Shown: positions 34,963 through 44,546 of the stretch, piece after piece
How positions within the stretch are numbered: position 1 is the first letter of the stretch
How the letters are laid out: every line of letters starts with the position of its first letter
DNA from: Candidatus Aminicenantota bacterium
Lineage (GTDB): Bacteria > Acidobacteriota > Aminicenantia > Aminicenantales > Saccharicenantaceae
Direction: 5' to 3'
NCBI GenBank assembly: GCA_014360015.1
Contig: JACIYJ010000008.1
Coordinates: 1-64,000 of the forward strand
DNA: 64,000 nt
Translations under genes and position numbers: made by a program
The notes under the pieces: generated by a model
The model's input: the letters and a program-made list of their open reading frames with translations, nothing else
What the model was told of the DNA's origin: nothing
Database searches by the model: none

Positions 34963-36150
34963 ATGAAAGAGAAAAAGGGAAATAATCTGGAAACTGAAAT
35001 TATCCATGCGGGTTACCATCCAGACCCGGTGACTCACAGTGTCTCTCCCCCTATTTATCAAACCTCAACCTTTGCCTTCGACAGTGCCGAACATGGTGCG
35101 GCCCTGTTTGCCGGAAAAGAAAAAGGCTTTATTTATACCCGCTTAGGAAACCCGACGATTGAAGCCTTGGAAGAAGCGGTAGCGGCCTTAGAAAAAGGCT
35201 ATGCTGCCCTGGCCACTTCATCAGGCATGGCTGCGATTTCTACGGTTTATATGGCTTTTCTGGAAAAAGACGCTCATCTGATTGGCACGGCGGCTCTTTA
35301 TGGACCATCAAGAACCATTATTGAAACTGAATTTACTCGCTACGGAGTTAGTTCTGATTTTATTGATACTTCAGACCTGGAAGAAATAAAGAAAAGAATT
35401 AAAAAGAATACGAAGTTGCTGTTTATCGAAAGCCCGGCCAACCCGACCATGGCCTTGACCGATATTCAGGCCTGCGCTGAAATTGCTAAGGAACACGGAT
35501 TAATTTTAGTGGTTGACAATACTTTTGCCTCTCCAGTGCTCCAGAATCCTCTGGAACTGGGCGCAGATGTGACAATTCACAGTGTAACCAAATTCATCAA
35601 CGGGCACAGCGACGTGGTTGGTGGAATTATCATCAGCAAATCGCCAGAACTGCATCAACGCCTGCAGAAAGTTTTGAGAATGATGGGCGGAACCATGGAC
35701 CCGCATCAGGCCTGGCTCGTTCTCCGTGGCCTAAGAACTCTTTATCTTCGCGTGGAAAAAGCTCAGGATAATGCCCAGAAGTTAGCGCAATGGTTGGCCG
35801 CTCATCCCAAAGTGGCCTGGGTCAACTACCCTGGACTTCCCAGTCATCCTCAGTATGATTTGATGAAGAAGCAGATGAAGGGGCCAGGTTCAATGATTTC
35901 CTTCGGTCTCAAGGGCGGGTATGAAGCCGGAATTAAATTGATTAACAGCGTCAAACTCTGCACTCTGGCCGTTTCTCTCGGCGGCATAGAAACACTAATC
36001 CAGCACCCAGCCAGCATGACCCACGCTTCGGTGCCGAAAAAAGAGAAAGAAGAAGCTGGCATCACCGATGACCTGATTCGCCTGTCCGTGGGCTGCGAAA
36101 ACGTTGATGACCTGATAGCCGATCTGGAGCAAGCCCTGGAGAAATGTTAA
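34963..36150 (+). CDS. Trans-sulfuration PLP enzyme (methionine gamma-lyase / cystathionine gamma-lyase type)
   Basis: 395 residues of the Cys/Met-metabolism PLP family. PLP lysine in HSVTKFINGHSDVVGG; phosphate-binding ATSSGMAAIST; FVDNTFASP-like VVDNTFASPVLQNP; C-terminal SLGGIETLIQHPASMTH. It cleaves or forms C-S bonds, for example Met to methanethiol, 2-oxobutyrate and ammonia. The active-site loop reads LYGPSRTI, so the Cys typical of classical Met gamma-lyases is absent and substrate choice is uncertain. It stands as a single gene, convergent with the thioesterase gene; the gap is an AT-rich weak hairpin. Confidence 0.88.
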   Translation: MKEKKGNNLETEIIHAGYHPDPVTHSVSPPIYQTSTFAFDSAEHGAALFAGKEKGFIYTRLGNPTIEALEEAVAALEKGYAALATSSGMAAISTVYMAFLEKDAHLIGTAALYGPSRTIIETEFTRYGVSSDFIDTSDLEEIKKRIKKNTKLLFIESPANPTMALTDIQACAEIAKEHGLILVVDNTFASPVLQNPLELGADVTIHSVTKFINGHSDVVGGIIISKSPELHQRLQKVLRMMGGTMDPHQAWLVLRGLRTLYLRVEKAQDNAQKLAQWLAAHPKVAWVNYPGLPSHPQYDLMKKQMKGPGSMISFGLKGGYEAGIKLINSVKLCTLAVSLGGIETLIQHPASMTHASVPKKEKEEAGITDDLIRLSVGCENVDDLIADLEQALEKC

Positions 36151-36203
36151 TTAATCAGCTACTTTTTTAATTAAATTAATTAAAATTTTAGTTTCATAGC
36201 GAC

Positions 36204-36647
36204 TTATTTCAGGTGGCTCATTTTAAGCCGCTCAGCCAGTTCTCCTTCAGCTCGGAGGTAAGCAGCACGAGAATAAGCTATTAGTCGGCCCCCATTTCCC
36301 AGAAGCTGTCCTTCGGTAAAAAAGGCTTTTCCCTTGCGGCCTGTAATCCAGCCTTCAGCCCGAAGTTTTTCTCCGATGGCTGCTGGTTGTTTGAACTCAA
36401 CGGTCAGTTTGGAAGTAACAGCCAGGATATTTTCATAAAGAATGGCTTTAATCATAACTTCATCCAGAATAGAAGAAATAATTCCGCCATGAAGGATATC
36501 GCGGTAGCCTTCAAAATGCCGGTCAGGAACAAATTCAGTCCAGGCTTTTTGGCTGGCGGAGTCGAAATAAAATTTCAGCTTCAGACCGCTCTTATTGTCC
36601 TCTCCACAGACAAAACAGCCTTGGTAGTTGATAATTTCTTCAATCAT
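36204..36647 (-). CDS. Hot-dog fold thioesterase (PaaI-like)
   Basis: 147 residues from ATG 36647. This start, with GGAG ten bases upstream, overlaps the stop of the preceding BNR gene and is preferred to an extension reaching 36686. The hot-dog motif HGGIISSILDEVM and the start CFVCGEDNKSGL match the PaaI/YbgC-type acyl-CoA thioesterase group. It hydrolyses acyl-CoA thioesters in the cytoplasm; substrate unknown. Translationally coupled to a secreted protein, which is unexpected functionally. Confidence 0.85.
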   Translation of the reverse strand: MIEEIINYQGCFVCGEDNKSGLKLKFYFDSASQKAWTEFVPDRHFEGYRDILHGGIISSILDEVMIKAILYENILAVTSKLTVEFKQPAAIGEKLRAEGWITGRKGKAFFTEGQLLGNGGRLIAYSRAAYLRAEGELAERLKMSHLK

Positions 36648-39492
36648 CAACTTCAAACTCCAGGTAATTGATTCGAGTGGAGACAACTTTAAATTTTTTA
36701 GCCGCCACTTCTTTTCCCAGGGTAACTTCCACCTGGTATTCGCCAGCTTTCACTCTATCTTTCTGACCTTCAGACTTTAAATCCCAGCTGAATTCGTTAA
36801 GACCGGCTTTTATCTCAATAGCCGCTTCTTTTAGAGTTTTGCCAGAGGTGTCTTTTACCACTAATTTGCCTGAGCCGCCATTCTTAGCATAAACCAGAAA
36901 TTTAGCCTGGAGCTCGATTCCAGCCGCCGCTTCTCGCCTGCCGGCAGGCAAATTGACTTCATCTACATCAAAAAGATAAAGTTCCTTAGCCAGGACCTGT
37001 GGCGTCATCTCTTCAATTTTCTGCACTGGCAGGACAAACACTCCCCGGCCGTGAGTGCCGATGATGAGTTCCCTGTCTCTGGGATGAACCTTCATATCAT
37101 AAACCGGTTGGGTTGGCAGATTAGACCGGAGAGAATGCCAGGTCTGGCCTCTGTCTAAGCTGACATAAACAGTAAGATCGGTACCAAGATATAGCACATT
37201 TTCGTTGACCGGATCTTCCCTGATCACATTGCAGCCTTCATCGGGCAGATTGTTTTTAAGCGAAACCCAGGTTTGACCGTAATTTTCAGAAGCAAAAACA
37301 TAGGTACTGAAATCATCCTGGCGATAGCCAATCATCGTCAGGTAAACCCGGCCGGGTTTAAAACGGCTGGCTTCGATTCTGGTCACCCATTTTTTGGGCA
37401 GACCGGCGGTGATTTTTTCCCAGGAACAGCCACCATTTTTAGTCACCCAGACATTGCCGTCGTCAGTTCCTGCATAAATTACTTCAGGAGTAAATGGTGA
37501 TTCGGCTAAGGCAGTAATGGTGGCATAAGGCACATCACCATCAATATTCTTTTTATCAGTCAGGTCAGGAGAAATTTCTATCCAGCTATCTCCTCTATCA
37601 ACAGACTTCAGCACTTTATTGGCCCCAAGAATCAGAGTGAAGGGATTGTGTTTGGAAATCAAAAAGGGTGTCAGCCAGTTGAAGCGATAGGGCGCCTGCA
37701 CCGTTTTCAGCTGCGGCTTGATCATCTTATTTTCCTTAGGATTATTCAGGTTGAGCCGGAAAATACTGCCAAACTGAAACTCGGCATAAACAATGCCTTT
37801 TTCATAAAGACTTGGTTCGACAAAAGCGCCATCGCCACCAAGAATCATCTTCCAGTCTTTATCGCGGCGGCCAAAAACAAAATCCCGCGGCCCAACATTG
37901 ACCCCGTTATCCTGGAGGCCAGTGTAGATGTTGTAAGGAGTTTCCATATCAAAACTTATCGTGTAGCACTGAGCTAAGGGCAGGTTGGCAATTCTCTGGA
38001 AGGTTTTGCCGGCATCATAAGAAACATTAAGCCCGCCGTCATTTCCAAGCCAGACAATCCGCGGGTCTTTGGGGTTTATCCACAGAGCATGATGGTCTGG
38101 ATGTACATCATAATAACCATAGCCGTAGGAACCACCGTTTTCCGGAATTTCCTGAAAAGTTTTTCCACCGTCAGTTGATTTCATCAGCGGAACACCCAGG
38201 AGGTAAACCACATTTTCATTTTCCGGAGAAACATAAATCTGACCAAAATAATAGCCATAGGTGTTAACGATAGAGTTTGGTAGGAAACCTTCATGGGTCT
38301 TGCGCCAGTGCTCACCACCATCATCGCTACGATAGACTTCTGCCCCTTTAACCTGGGTGTTAAAGAGCGCGGCATTGGCTCCACCAATCAGAATATCCGC
38401 CAGTTCACTTAGAGTAAGCTTATTGTTCTGAACAGCTTCTTTAACGGCCTTAGCGGTAAATATCACTGGAGCCTGGTTCTGACGGAGCAGGGTTTCTAAC
38501 TTTCCATCTTCAACTTTCAAAAAATCCTTCACTGTCATTTTTTTAATGGCTTCAACCGTTAGTTGTTCCTTGGAGACTTCAGTCTTTTTAACCGGAGTTC
38601 TTGGCTCCTGGTTGTCCAAAAAAGCATAGACTACCTTAGGGTTAGAACGGCTGACAGCCAGTCCGATTCTTCCAACATATTCATTCTGGGGAAAACCGTT
38701 GACGATTTTCCTCCAGGTTTTACCTCCATCTTCGGTCTTGTAGATGGCGCTTTCTTTCCCTGATTCCTGCATGTTCCAGGCCCGACGGGCTCTTTCCCAG
38801 GAAGCGGCATATAAAACCTCAGGATTGCTCGGGTCCATAACCAAGCTTATAACCCCGGTCTTTGGTGAGATGTATAAAATTTTCTGCCAGGTTTTACCGC
38901 CATCGGTTGTCTTAAAAACGCCGCGTTCTTCATTTTCCGTATAAAGGTGCCCGATAGCTGCTACATAGACGATATCCGGATTTTCAGGATGAATGATGAT
39001 CTCAGCAATATGGTGGGTGTCGGCCAGCCCCATATGCTGCCAGGTTTTTCCACCATCAGTGGTTTTAAAAACACCGGTTCCGGCGTAGGATGAACGGGAA
39101 GAATTTTCTTCTCCGGTCCCGGCCCAGATGAGATTCGGATCTTTTTCATAAATAGCCACATCGCCAAAGCCAATCCAGGACTCACTGTCAAAAAGCGGCC
39201 GCCAGGTGGTGCCGTTGTTTTCAGTCAGCCACAGGCCGCCGCTGGCCGCAGCCACGATAACCCTCAAAGGATTGGAAGCATAGCCCTCTATATCGCAGAT
39301 TCTTCCACCCATAAAATATGGTCCAAGATTTTTCCATTCAAACATCCTGAACCACGATTCCTGAGCCATTTTCTTATGAAGCTCCCATGAAGCCAGTCTC
39401 TGCTGTGGCGTAGTGTAGGAAAAACTAAGGCCCGAAAAAGCCATAATCATCATAAAGGAAAAAATTAAAGCCTTATTTGTTCTGCTCTTCAT
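36640..39492 (-). CDS. Secreted VPS10/sortilin-like BNR-repeat protein
   Basis: 950 residues from ATG 39492, which has GGAGG before it. Signal peptide ALIFSFMMIMAFSGLSFS, then a large beta-propeller with about ten Asp-box (BNR) motifs: TDGGKTW, DGGEHW, DAGKTF, DRGDSW, NYGQTW, DRGQTW and variants. A helical insert (about 310-400; TVEAIKKMTVKDFLKVEDGK) splits two blades. A C-terminal Ig/FlgD-like strand domain (LNEFSWDLKSEGQ) follows. Such proteins are numerous in Aminicenantes and Acidobacteria; sialidase-type catalytic residues are not evident, so binding or structural rather than hydrolytic function is likely. Confidence 0.85.
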   Translation of the reverse strand: MKSRTNKALIFSFMMIMAFSGLSFSYTTPQQRLASWELHKKMAQESWFRMFEWKNLGPYFMGGRICDIEGYASNPLRVIVAAASGGLWLTENNGTTWRPLFDSESWIGFGDVAIYEKDPNLIWAGTGEENSSRSSYAGTGVFKTTDGGKTWQHMGLADTHHIAEIIIHPENPDIVYVAAIGHLYTENEERGVFKTTDGGKTWQKILYISPKTGVISLVMDPSNPEVLYAASWERARRAWNMQESGKESAIYKTEDGGKTWRKIVNGFPQNEYVGRIGLAVSRSNPKVVYAFLDNQEPRTPVKKTEVSKEQLTVEAIKKMTVKDFLKVEDGKLETLLRQNQAPVIFTAKAVKEAVQNNKLTLSELADILIGGANAALFNTQVKGAEVYRSDDGGEHWRKTHEGFLPNSIVNTYGYYFGQIYVSPENENVVYLLGVPLMKSTDGGKTFQEIPENGGSYGYGYYDVHPDHHALWINPKDPRIVWLGNDGGLNVSYDAGKTFQRIANLPLAQCYTISFDMETPYNIYTGLQDNGVNVGPRDFVFGRRDKDWKMILGGDGAFVEPSLYEKGIVYAEFQFGSIFRLNLNNPKENKMIKPQLKTVQAPYRFNWLTPFLISKHNPFTLILGANKVLKSVDRGDSWIEISPDLTDKKNIDGDVPYATITALAESPFTPEVIYAGTDDGNVWVTKNGGCSWEKITAGLPKKWVTRIEASRFKPGRVYLTMIGYRQDDFSTYVFASENYGQTWVSLKNNLPDEGCNVIREDPVNENVLYLGTDLTVYVSLDRGQTWHSLRSNLPTQPVYDMKVHPRDRELIIGTHGRGVFVLPVQKIEEMTPQVLAKELYLFDVDEVNLPAGRREAAAGIELQAKFLVYAKNGGSGKLVVKDTSGKTLKEAAIEIKAGLNEFSWDLKSEGQKDRVKAGEYQVEVTLGKEVAAKKFKVVSTRINYLEFEVDD

Positions 39493-39722
39493 AGCCACCT
39501 CCAGAAAATAAATTATACTTAGAAAGAGTCCGGAATTCACATACTTTTTTGCCGATAACCAGCAAACATTTTTAATAAAAAAGCCTGCAAAACTTTGTCC
39601 GGTACACTGACAAAAGAAAGAATCCTCATCAACTTTTCGGGCAGATTTTTTTTGAGACTATCGGTCATCTTGCCAGCCGGGCTTTCTGATGGTAAATTAT
39701 CGTTTCTATTTAAATTAAAGCT

Positions 39723-40934
39723 ATGAAAAAAAGAATACTTCTTTCAGCTTCGCTTTTTCATGCTCTGACTGATGCGGCCACTATCGTCACTCCAACCATT
39801 TTTCCCATTCTCTACAGTCAGGGTTTTTTAATCAAAAAATATTCTCAGATTGGCCTTCTTTCCAACGCCGGTCTCATCACCACGCTTCTTCTTCAGTTCT
39901 GGGTGGTAGCTTTATCATTCAAACACGAATACCGCAGGCTGATGCTGATAAGCGGCTTAGGAATAGCCTTAGCCAATTTCTTAGTGCCTCTATCTCCCTC
40001 GTTTTTTATCCTTCTCCTGATGTTTGTTCTTCTCAGAGCCTTCACCAGCTTTTATCATCCGGTGGTGATAGCCTGGATTTCCCGTTCCAGAGCCGGTTCG
40101 GGCCAGGAACTGGATGATGCCATGGGTATCCAGAGTGGCTCGGGTAACCTCGGGGTGCTCATAGCCTTCATCTCTACCGGATACTTAGCCCAGCATTTTG
40201 GCTGGAAAGTACCCCTGTATGTTTGGGCTATTCTTGGCCTTGTCATTACTGCCATTGGCGTTTCGGTAATAAACAACGTTTCCTCCCGCCAGGAAGTAAA
40301 GCCAGACCTTTCAGCCAGAAACTGGCTTCGAGTTCTTAAAAGAATAAGCCACCTCCTACCAGGCTTTTTTTTTGGCGGTATGGGCTGGTCGGTAACCATC
40401 TATTATGCTCCTTCTCTTCTTCACAACAACTTTAACATTCCTATGGGTCAGACCGGTGTTTATTTAGCATTATGGATTGGGCTGGGCACCGTAACCGGTT
40501 ATCTATACGGAGTATGGAGCCGACGGTTTGGCCGCAAAAGAGTTTTCTTGACCAGCTTAGCTGGCGCCACCATCTGTCTGTTAATAATAGGCTTTTCTCT
40601 AAGTCGAACACTTTCAGTCGCTGCTCTTCTGCTTTTTGGCGGCTTCCTCCTAATGACTTATCCATCGCTCCACACTTTTGTTGGCTCCACTGTCCGGGAT
40701 GAAGAACAAACCTTAGCCTTCAGCTGGGTGTCCAACATCCAGCTTATTTCCGGGGCCATCATCACCCTGATAGCTGGTTTCCTCTCAGATTATCTGAACA
40801 TCAGGTTTCCATTCATTTTAGCCGGCCTCATAACCCTAAGCATTTTCATATTCTATCTGCCCAAAGATGACCGCTACTTTGGAGCCAGAGAGCTTGAAGT
40901 TAAAGCAGGTCCCGGGGAAGATATCCCTGCTTAA
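39723..40934 (+). CDS. MFS transporter, fosmidomycin-resistance-protein-like
   Basis: 403 residues with 12 predicted membrane helices (SFFILLLMFVLLRAFTSFYH, VYLALWIGLGTVTGYLYG, FILAGLITLSIFIFYLP). The N-terminal FHALTDAATIVTPTIFPIL and the GSGNLGVLIAFISTGYLA stretch match the Fsr subgroup of the major facilitator superfamily. Substrate not predictable. No ribosome site is visible before the ATG. It is separated by about 230 bases from the genes on either side. Confidence 0.8.
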   Translation: MKKRILLSASLFHALTDAATIVTPTIFPILYSQGFLIKKYSQIGLLSNAGLITTLLLQFWVVALSFKHEYRRLMLISGLGIALANFLVPLSPSFFILLLMFVLLRAFTSFYHPVVIAWISRSRAGSGQELDDAMGIQSGSGNLGVLIAFISTGYLAQHFGWKVPLYVWAILGLVITAIGVSVINNVSSRQEVKPDLSARNWLRVLKRISHLLPGFFFGGMGWSVTIYYAPSLLHNNFNIPMGQTGVYLALWIGLGTVTGYLYGVWSRRFGRKRVFLTSLAGATICLLIIGFSLSRTLSVAALLLFGGFLLMTYPSLHTFVGSTVRDEEQTLAFSWVSNIQLISGAIITLIAGFLSDYLNIRFPFILAGLITLSIFIFYLPKDDRYFGARELEVKAGPGEDIPA

Positions 40935-41163
40935 AGCATCTAAACCCTACCGGTAAGCAAGTGACAGACAATAGTATTAACATAAATCGTCTGATTCCAT
41001 TCTTCTGAACAAAAATCAACCAATCCTTCAAATCAGAGCTTAAAATTATCAGCCTTAAAAATTTAGGTGAAAACTAATTTCCTTGAATCTGGCTTTCTCA
41101 ACCTCTTGAAATTATTCCCGTTAAAGTCTAAAGTGAAATAAAAACGGTTGAAAGGATAAATCA

Positions 41164-42240
41164 ATGAGTCCAGTAAGACAGAACAAAAGACCTCTAAAAT
41201 TTTTCTTTTCTATTTTTCTTATTTCCTTCTGGTTGATGCTTTTTATGATGAGCTCTTCTCTGCGAGCTCAGCTAACAGAAGATGAGAAAAACACCATTGA
41301 GGTGGTTAAAAATGCCCAGAACTCAGTAGTCTTCATCACCAATATTCAGCTGGTTCGTGACTTCTTTTCCTGGACAGAAGAAGCTGTACCCCGCGGAACT
41401 GGATCAGGTATTGTCTGGGATGATAAAGGTCATATCATTACCAATTATCATGTGATTGAAGATGGTGATATTTTCAATGTGACCCTTCCCAACCAGCAGG
41501 AAAGGCAGGCCAGACTCGTGGGAAAAGAGCCCAACAAAGATATAGCTGTATTAAAAATTGAAGGTGACCTTAGTGGACTTTATCCCATAAAAATTGGGAG
41601 CTCCCGTAACCTTCAGGTCGGGCAAAAGGTCATTGCCATCGGCAATCCTTTTGGCTTTGATCATACCGTAACCACTGGTATTGTCAGCGCTTTAGGTCGA
41701 AGTATGCCGGGAGTGGGCGGAGTTACCATCAGGGATATGATCCAAACCGATGCTGCCATCAACCCGGGTAATTCGGGCGGGCCGCTGCTCAACTCGGCGG
41801 GTGAACTGATCGGAATGAACACTATGATTGTTTCTCGAACCGGAACTTCCTCTGGACTGGGCTTTGCCATTCCGGTCGATACCATAAAGAAAATTGTTCC
41901 GCAGATTATTAAATATGGCCGGGTTATAAGACCTGGACTCGGTTTGACTCTTCTTTCTGACCGCTACCGAGAACAACTGGGAATAGATGGCGTAGTCATT
42001 TATGAAGTTCCGCCTGATTCTGAAGCTTACAGAAAAGGCCTGCGTGGATTGACTCGCAGCCGCCTCGGCCGATTAGTGATTCAGGATATTATCAAGGAAA
42101 TTGACGGAAAGAAAGTCCATTCCTACGACGACCTTTACAATTTGCTTGATAACTATAATATTGGCGACAGAGTAACCCTGACAGTGGAAAGAAACGGCAA
42201 AACAAGAAAAATTGAGTTGACTCTGGTCAGGATTGACTGA
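41164..42240 (+). CDS. HtrA/DegP-type periplasmic serine protease with one PDZ domain
   Basis: 358 residues; GAAAGGA before the ATG, N-terminal signal/anchor (FFFSIFLISFWLMLFMM). The trypsin-like triad is present: His in ITNYHVIED, Asp in NKDIAVLKIEG, Ser in NPGNSGGPLLN. A C-terminal PDZ domain (about 255-355; VVIYEVPPDSEAYRKGLRG, ITLTVERNGKT-like end) follows. It degrades misfolded envelope proteins. Convergent with the next gene with a three-base gap. Confidence 0.93.
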   Translation: MSPVRQNKRPLKFFFSIFLISFWLMLFMMSSSLRAQLTEDEKNTIEVVKNAQNSVVFITNIQLVRDFFSWTEEAVPRGTGSGIVWDDKGHIITNYHVIEDGDIFNVTLPNQQERQARLVGKEPNKDIAVLKIEGDLSGLYPIKIGSSRNLQVGQKVIAIGNPFGFDHTVTTGIVSALGRSMPGVGGVTIRDMIQTDAAINPGNSGGPLLNSAGELIGMNTMIVSRTGTSSGLGFAIPVDTIKKIVPQIIKYGRVIRPGLGLTLLSDRYREQLGIDGVVIYEVPPDSEAYRKGLRGLTRSRLGRLVIQDIIKEIDGKKVHSYDDLYNLLDNYNIGDRVTLTVERNGKTRKIELTLVRID

Positions 42241-42243
42241 GCT

Positions 42244-43749
42244 TCAGATTATTTTCCTGGCTTTGACTTCATAATCTTCCTGCCAGAGAACCAGACCAGT
42301 CACCTGATTCTTATCATCAAAATTGAACTTGATGCGGATGAACGGATCAAATGAAAAGAAGATGGTCTGAGTTTCAACATAGAATTTGGTTGGTGATTGA
42401 CCCGTCGGGTGAACTATTAAATAATAGTCTTCATAACTGACATCAAGAAAATAGCTGTCATTGACCTGATAGCGGCCGCAGTATTGCTTATAAATGGATG
42501 GGTCTAAACGATAGAGAACCTTCTCTTCTGGTTTAAAATCTGGCCAGTTGTAAACTGCTGATAAACCGCGCAGGATTTCATCTATCAAAACCCCGCCATT
42601 TTCACTGTTGGTCATCACCACCACACCCTGGCCAAGGGACGGATAAATCAGCAGTGCCGACCGGTAACCGTGAGTTTTTCCCTTCATGTAAATTTTAAAT
42701 TGTTCGTGTTCTCCTTCCAGCCTAAATCCATAGCCAATTTGGGGAGCCTGTGGGGAAAGCATCTGGCGAGCCAGTTCAGCTGACAGCAAACCTTTTTTTC
42801 CTGTTCGAGCGCAGTCCATCAGATCAATTACGAATTTTAGATAGTCAGAAGGATTTGACCACAGACCCCGAGCTGCTTGTTCCGGGTATTTATACCAGCT
42901 GCCATCAACCTCCGGTCCTTCTCTCAAATGGCCCGAGGCAATATCACCTGAGACCGGCAGACCAAAAAAAGTGTTCTTCAGTCCAAGTCGGCTGAAAACC
43001 TTCTCTCTGGCCAGCTCATCCAATTTTTTCCCAGTTTTATCTTCCAGATATTTTTCCAGTAACACATAATTGAAATCAGAAAACCGAACACCGGCTTCAG
43101 GGTCAAACCCTCTGAAACTGAAATAATTTTGAGCTGGTTCTTCTCCTCTGAGGATCTGTGCCAGATCCGGTGTCGCCGAGGTTCTGGAATAGCCAGAGGA
43201 AGTCCAGGGATAGAACCCGGCCGCGTGACTGAGCAAGCTGGACAGGGTAATGGAAATTTTTTCTGACGGTCTGAATTTTCTTCCGGCAAAAGCTATCTCT
43301 GTAAAATAAGTTCCGAGCTGTTCATCAAGTTTTAAAACATTTTCTTCAACCAGTCGCAGAACAGTTGCTGCTGAGACAGGCTGGCTTAACTCACCCACCT
43401 GAAAAGCTGTCTCAGGAGTTACCTTCTGATACTGAATGATGTCTTTATAACCATAGGTCTTGACCCATTCAATCTGGAACTTATCCATAACCGCTATACT
43501 GAGCCCTGGAACTTTGTAAAAGGCCATCCGGTCAACCAACCTGAGCTTTTCGGGTCTCTGACCCTTAAAATATACTGCTCTTAAGAGCCCTTTCTCCAGA
43601 GACTTTATTCGGCTCTTAGTGATCGATTCAGGAGTCTGGCAGGAAACAAAAGAAGTTAACAATATCGAGATTAAGAACAAGGACAGTCCCGTCTTTCGGT
43701 TTTTGGGTTTTTCTTTTTTCATTTCTTGTTTTATCCCAGCCATTTTCAT
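42244..43749 (-). CDS. Beta-lactamase-fold (class C/S12-like) lipoprotein with substituted active site
   Basis: 501 residues; signal with possible lipobox (LTSFVSC). The fold is clear (PGLSIAVMDKFQIEWVKTYG, LSSLLSHAAGF, GLKNTFFGLP, YRSALLIYPSLGQGVVVMTN), with a C-terminal beta domain (DUF3471-like). The SxxK motif expected in FxxGSxSK is here FQVGELSQ (E120/Q123), YxN is FSD (223-225), and the late HTG/KTG is KGK. Nucleophile and general base are therefore lost; it is probably a binding or regulatory pseudo-enzyme rather than an antibiotic hydrolase or esterase. Confidence 0.82.
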   Translation of the reverse strand: MKMAGIKQEMKKEKPKNRKTGLSLFLISILLTSFVSCQTPESITKSRIKSLEKGLLRAVYFKGQRPEKLRLVDRMAFYKVPGLSIAVMDKFQIEWVKTYGYKDIIQYQKVTPETAFQVGELSQPVSAATVLRLVEENVLKLDEQLGTYFTEIAFAGRKFRPSEKISITLSSLLSHAAGFYPWTSSGYSRTSATPDLAQILRGEEPAQNYFSFRGFDPEAGVRFSDFNYVLLEKYLEDKTGKKLDELAREKVFSRLGLKNTFFGLPVSGDIASGHLREGPEVDGSWYKYPEQAARGLWSNPSDYLKFVIDLMDCARTGKKGLLSAELARQMLSPQAPQIGYGFRLEGEHEQFKIYMKGKTHGYRSALLIYPSLGQGVVVMTNSENGGVLIDEILRGLSAVYNWPDFKPEEKVLYRLDPSIYKQYCGRYQVNDSYFLDVSYEDYYLIVHPTGQSPTKFYVETQTIFFSFDPFIRIKFNFDDKNQVTGLVLWQEDYEVKARKII

Positions 43750-43784
43750 ATCTCACCTTCCTTCCCGCCAGTTTTGCATTTTTT

Positions 43785-44501
43785 TTACATTTTCCAGGTA
43801 CCGGCTACAATCAGGTTGATCCCGGTAATCCTGGAAGCTTTTTCTGAAGCTAAGAAGGCCACAGCTTCGGCCACATCTTCAGGCTTCCCTATCTGACCTT
43901 CTTTAAATTTCAGACCGGATGGCAGCTCTCCACCTTCGATCAAACCAGGAGAGACCATGTTCACCGTGATGTTGTTTCCCACTTCAGCCACAGCTGCGGT
44001 TCTGGTTAGAATCAGCAGTCCGGTTTTAGCCACGGCGTAGGGAGTGACACCCGGAAAGGAACCGAGATGTTCAACCAGATGAAAACCGATGTTTATTATC
44101 CGGCCCCACTTCTGTTCCCGCATCATCTTCAGAGCATACTTCAGGCAAAAATAGGCGCTTTCCAGATTAGACCTGAAAATTTCTTCCCAGTCGGCCTGGG
44201 TTAATTCATCCCAGGGCTTGGTTCGGATGGCGCCAGGCATGTTGACCAGAACATCCAGTCGGCCGAATTGCTGTTGGACTTCCTGAATCAGTTTTCCCGC
44301 TCCGGCTTCGGTGCTAAGGTCGGCTTGAAAAATCCTGGCACTTTTTCCTGAAGCTCTGATTTCAGCTTCAAGTTTACTGGCGGTCTCTTCATTCTTAAAA
44401 AAATGAAGGGCTATCTTGGTAAAATCCTGACTTAACCTCTTGGCCACAGCTCGGCCCAGATGTCCGGTGGCTCCTGCGATCAGAACGACTCTCTCATCCA
44501 T
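43785..44501 (-). CDS. Short-chain dehydrogenase/reductase (FabG-like)
   Basis: 238 residues, Rossmann fold with TGxxxGxG variant GATGHLGRAVA, LDVLVNMPGA, YxxxK in TPYAVAKTG, and a C-terminal FLASEKASRITG-type end. NAD(P)-dependent carbonyl reduction is expected. The Ser usually found 13 residues before the Tyr (NISS) is replaced: the sequence is IINIGFHLVEHLGS, two residues longer, a pattern seen in pteridine-reductase-like SDRs. Same strand as the HAL-like gene upstream, 45 bases apart, probably co-transcribed. Confidence 0.85.
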   Translation of the reverse strand: MDERVVLIAGATGHLGRAVAKRLSQDFTKIALHFFKNEETASKLEAEIRASGKSARIFQADLSTEAGAGKLIQEVQQQFGRLDVLVNMPGAIRTKPWDELTQADWEEIFRSNLESAYFCLKYALKMMREQKWGRIINIGFHLVEHLGSFPGVTPYAVAKTGLLILTRTAAVAEVGNNITVNMVSPGLIEGGELPSGLKFKEGQIGKPEDVAEAVAFLASEKASRITGINLIVAGTWKM

Positions 44502-44546
44502 TAATCTTCTATTCGACTTTCCCTTTATTTTAATTTTAATAAATTT

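Noticed and set aside
39723..40934. Fosmidomycin-resistance label as antibiotic resistance gene
   Set aside because: Only subgroup similarity in a broad MFS family is visible; substrate cannot be read from sequence.
42244..43749. Beta-lactamase resistance gene
   Set aside because: All three catalytic motifs are replaced, so hydrolysis of antibiotics is not supported.
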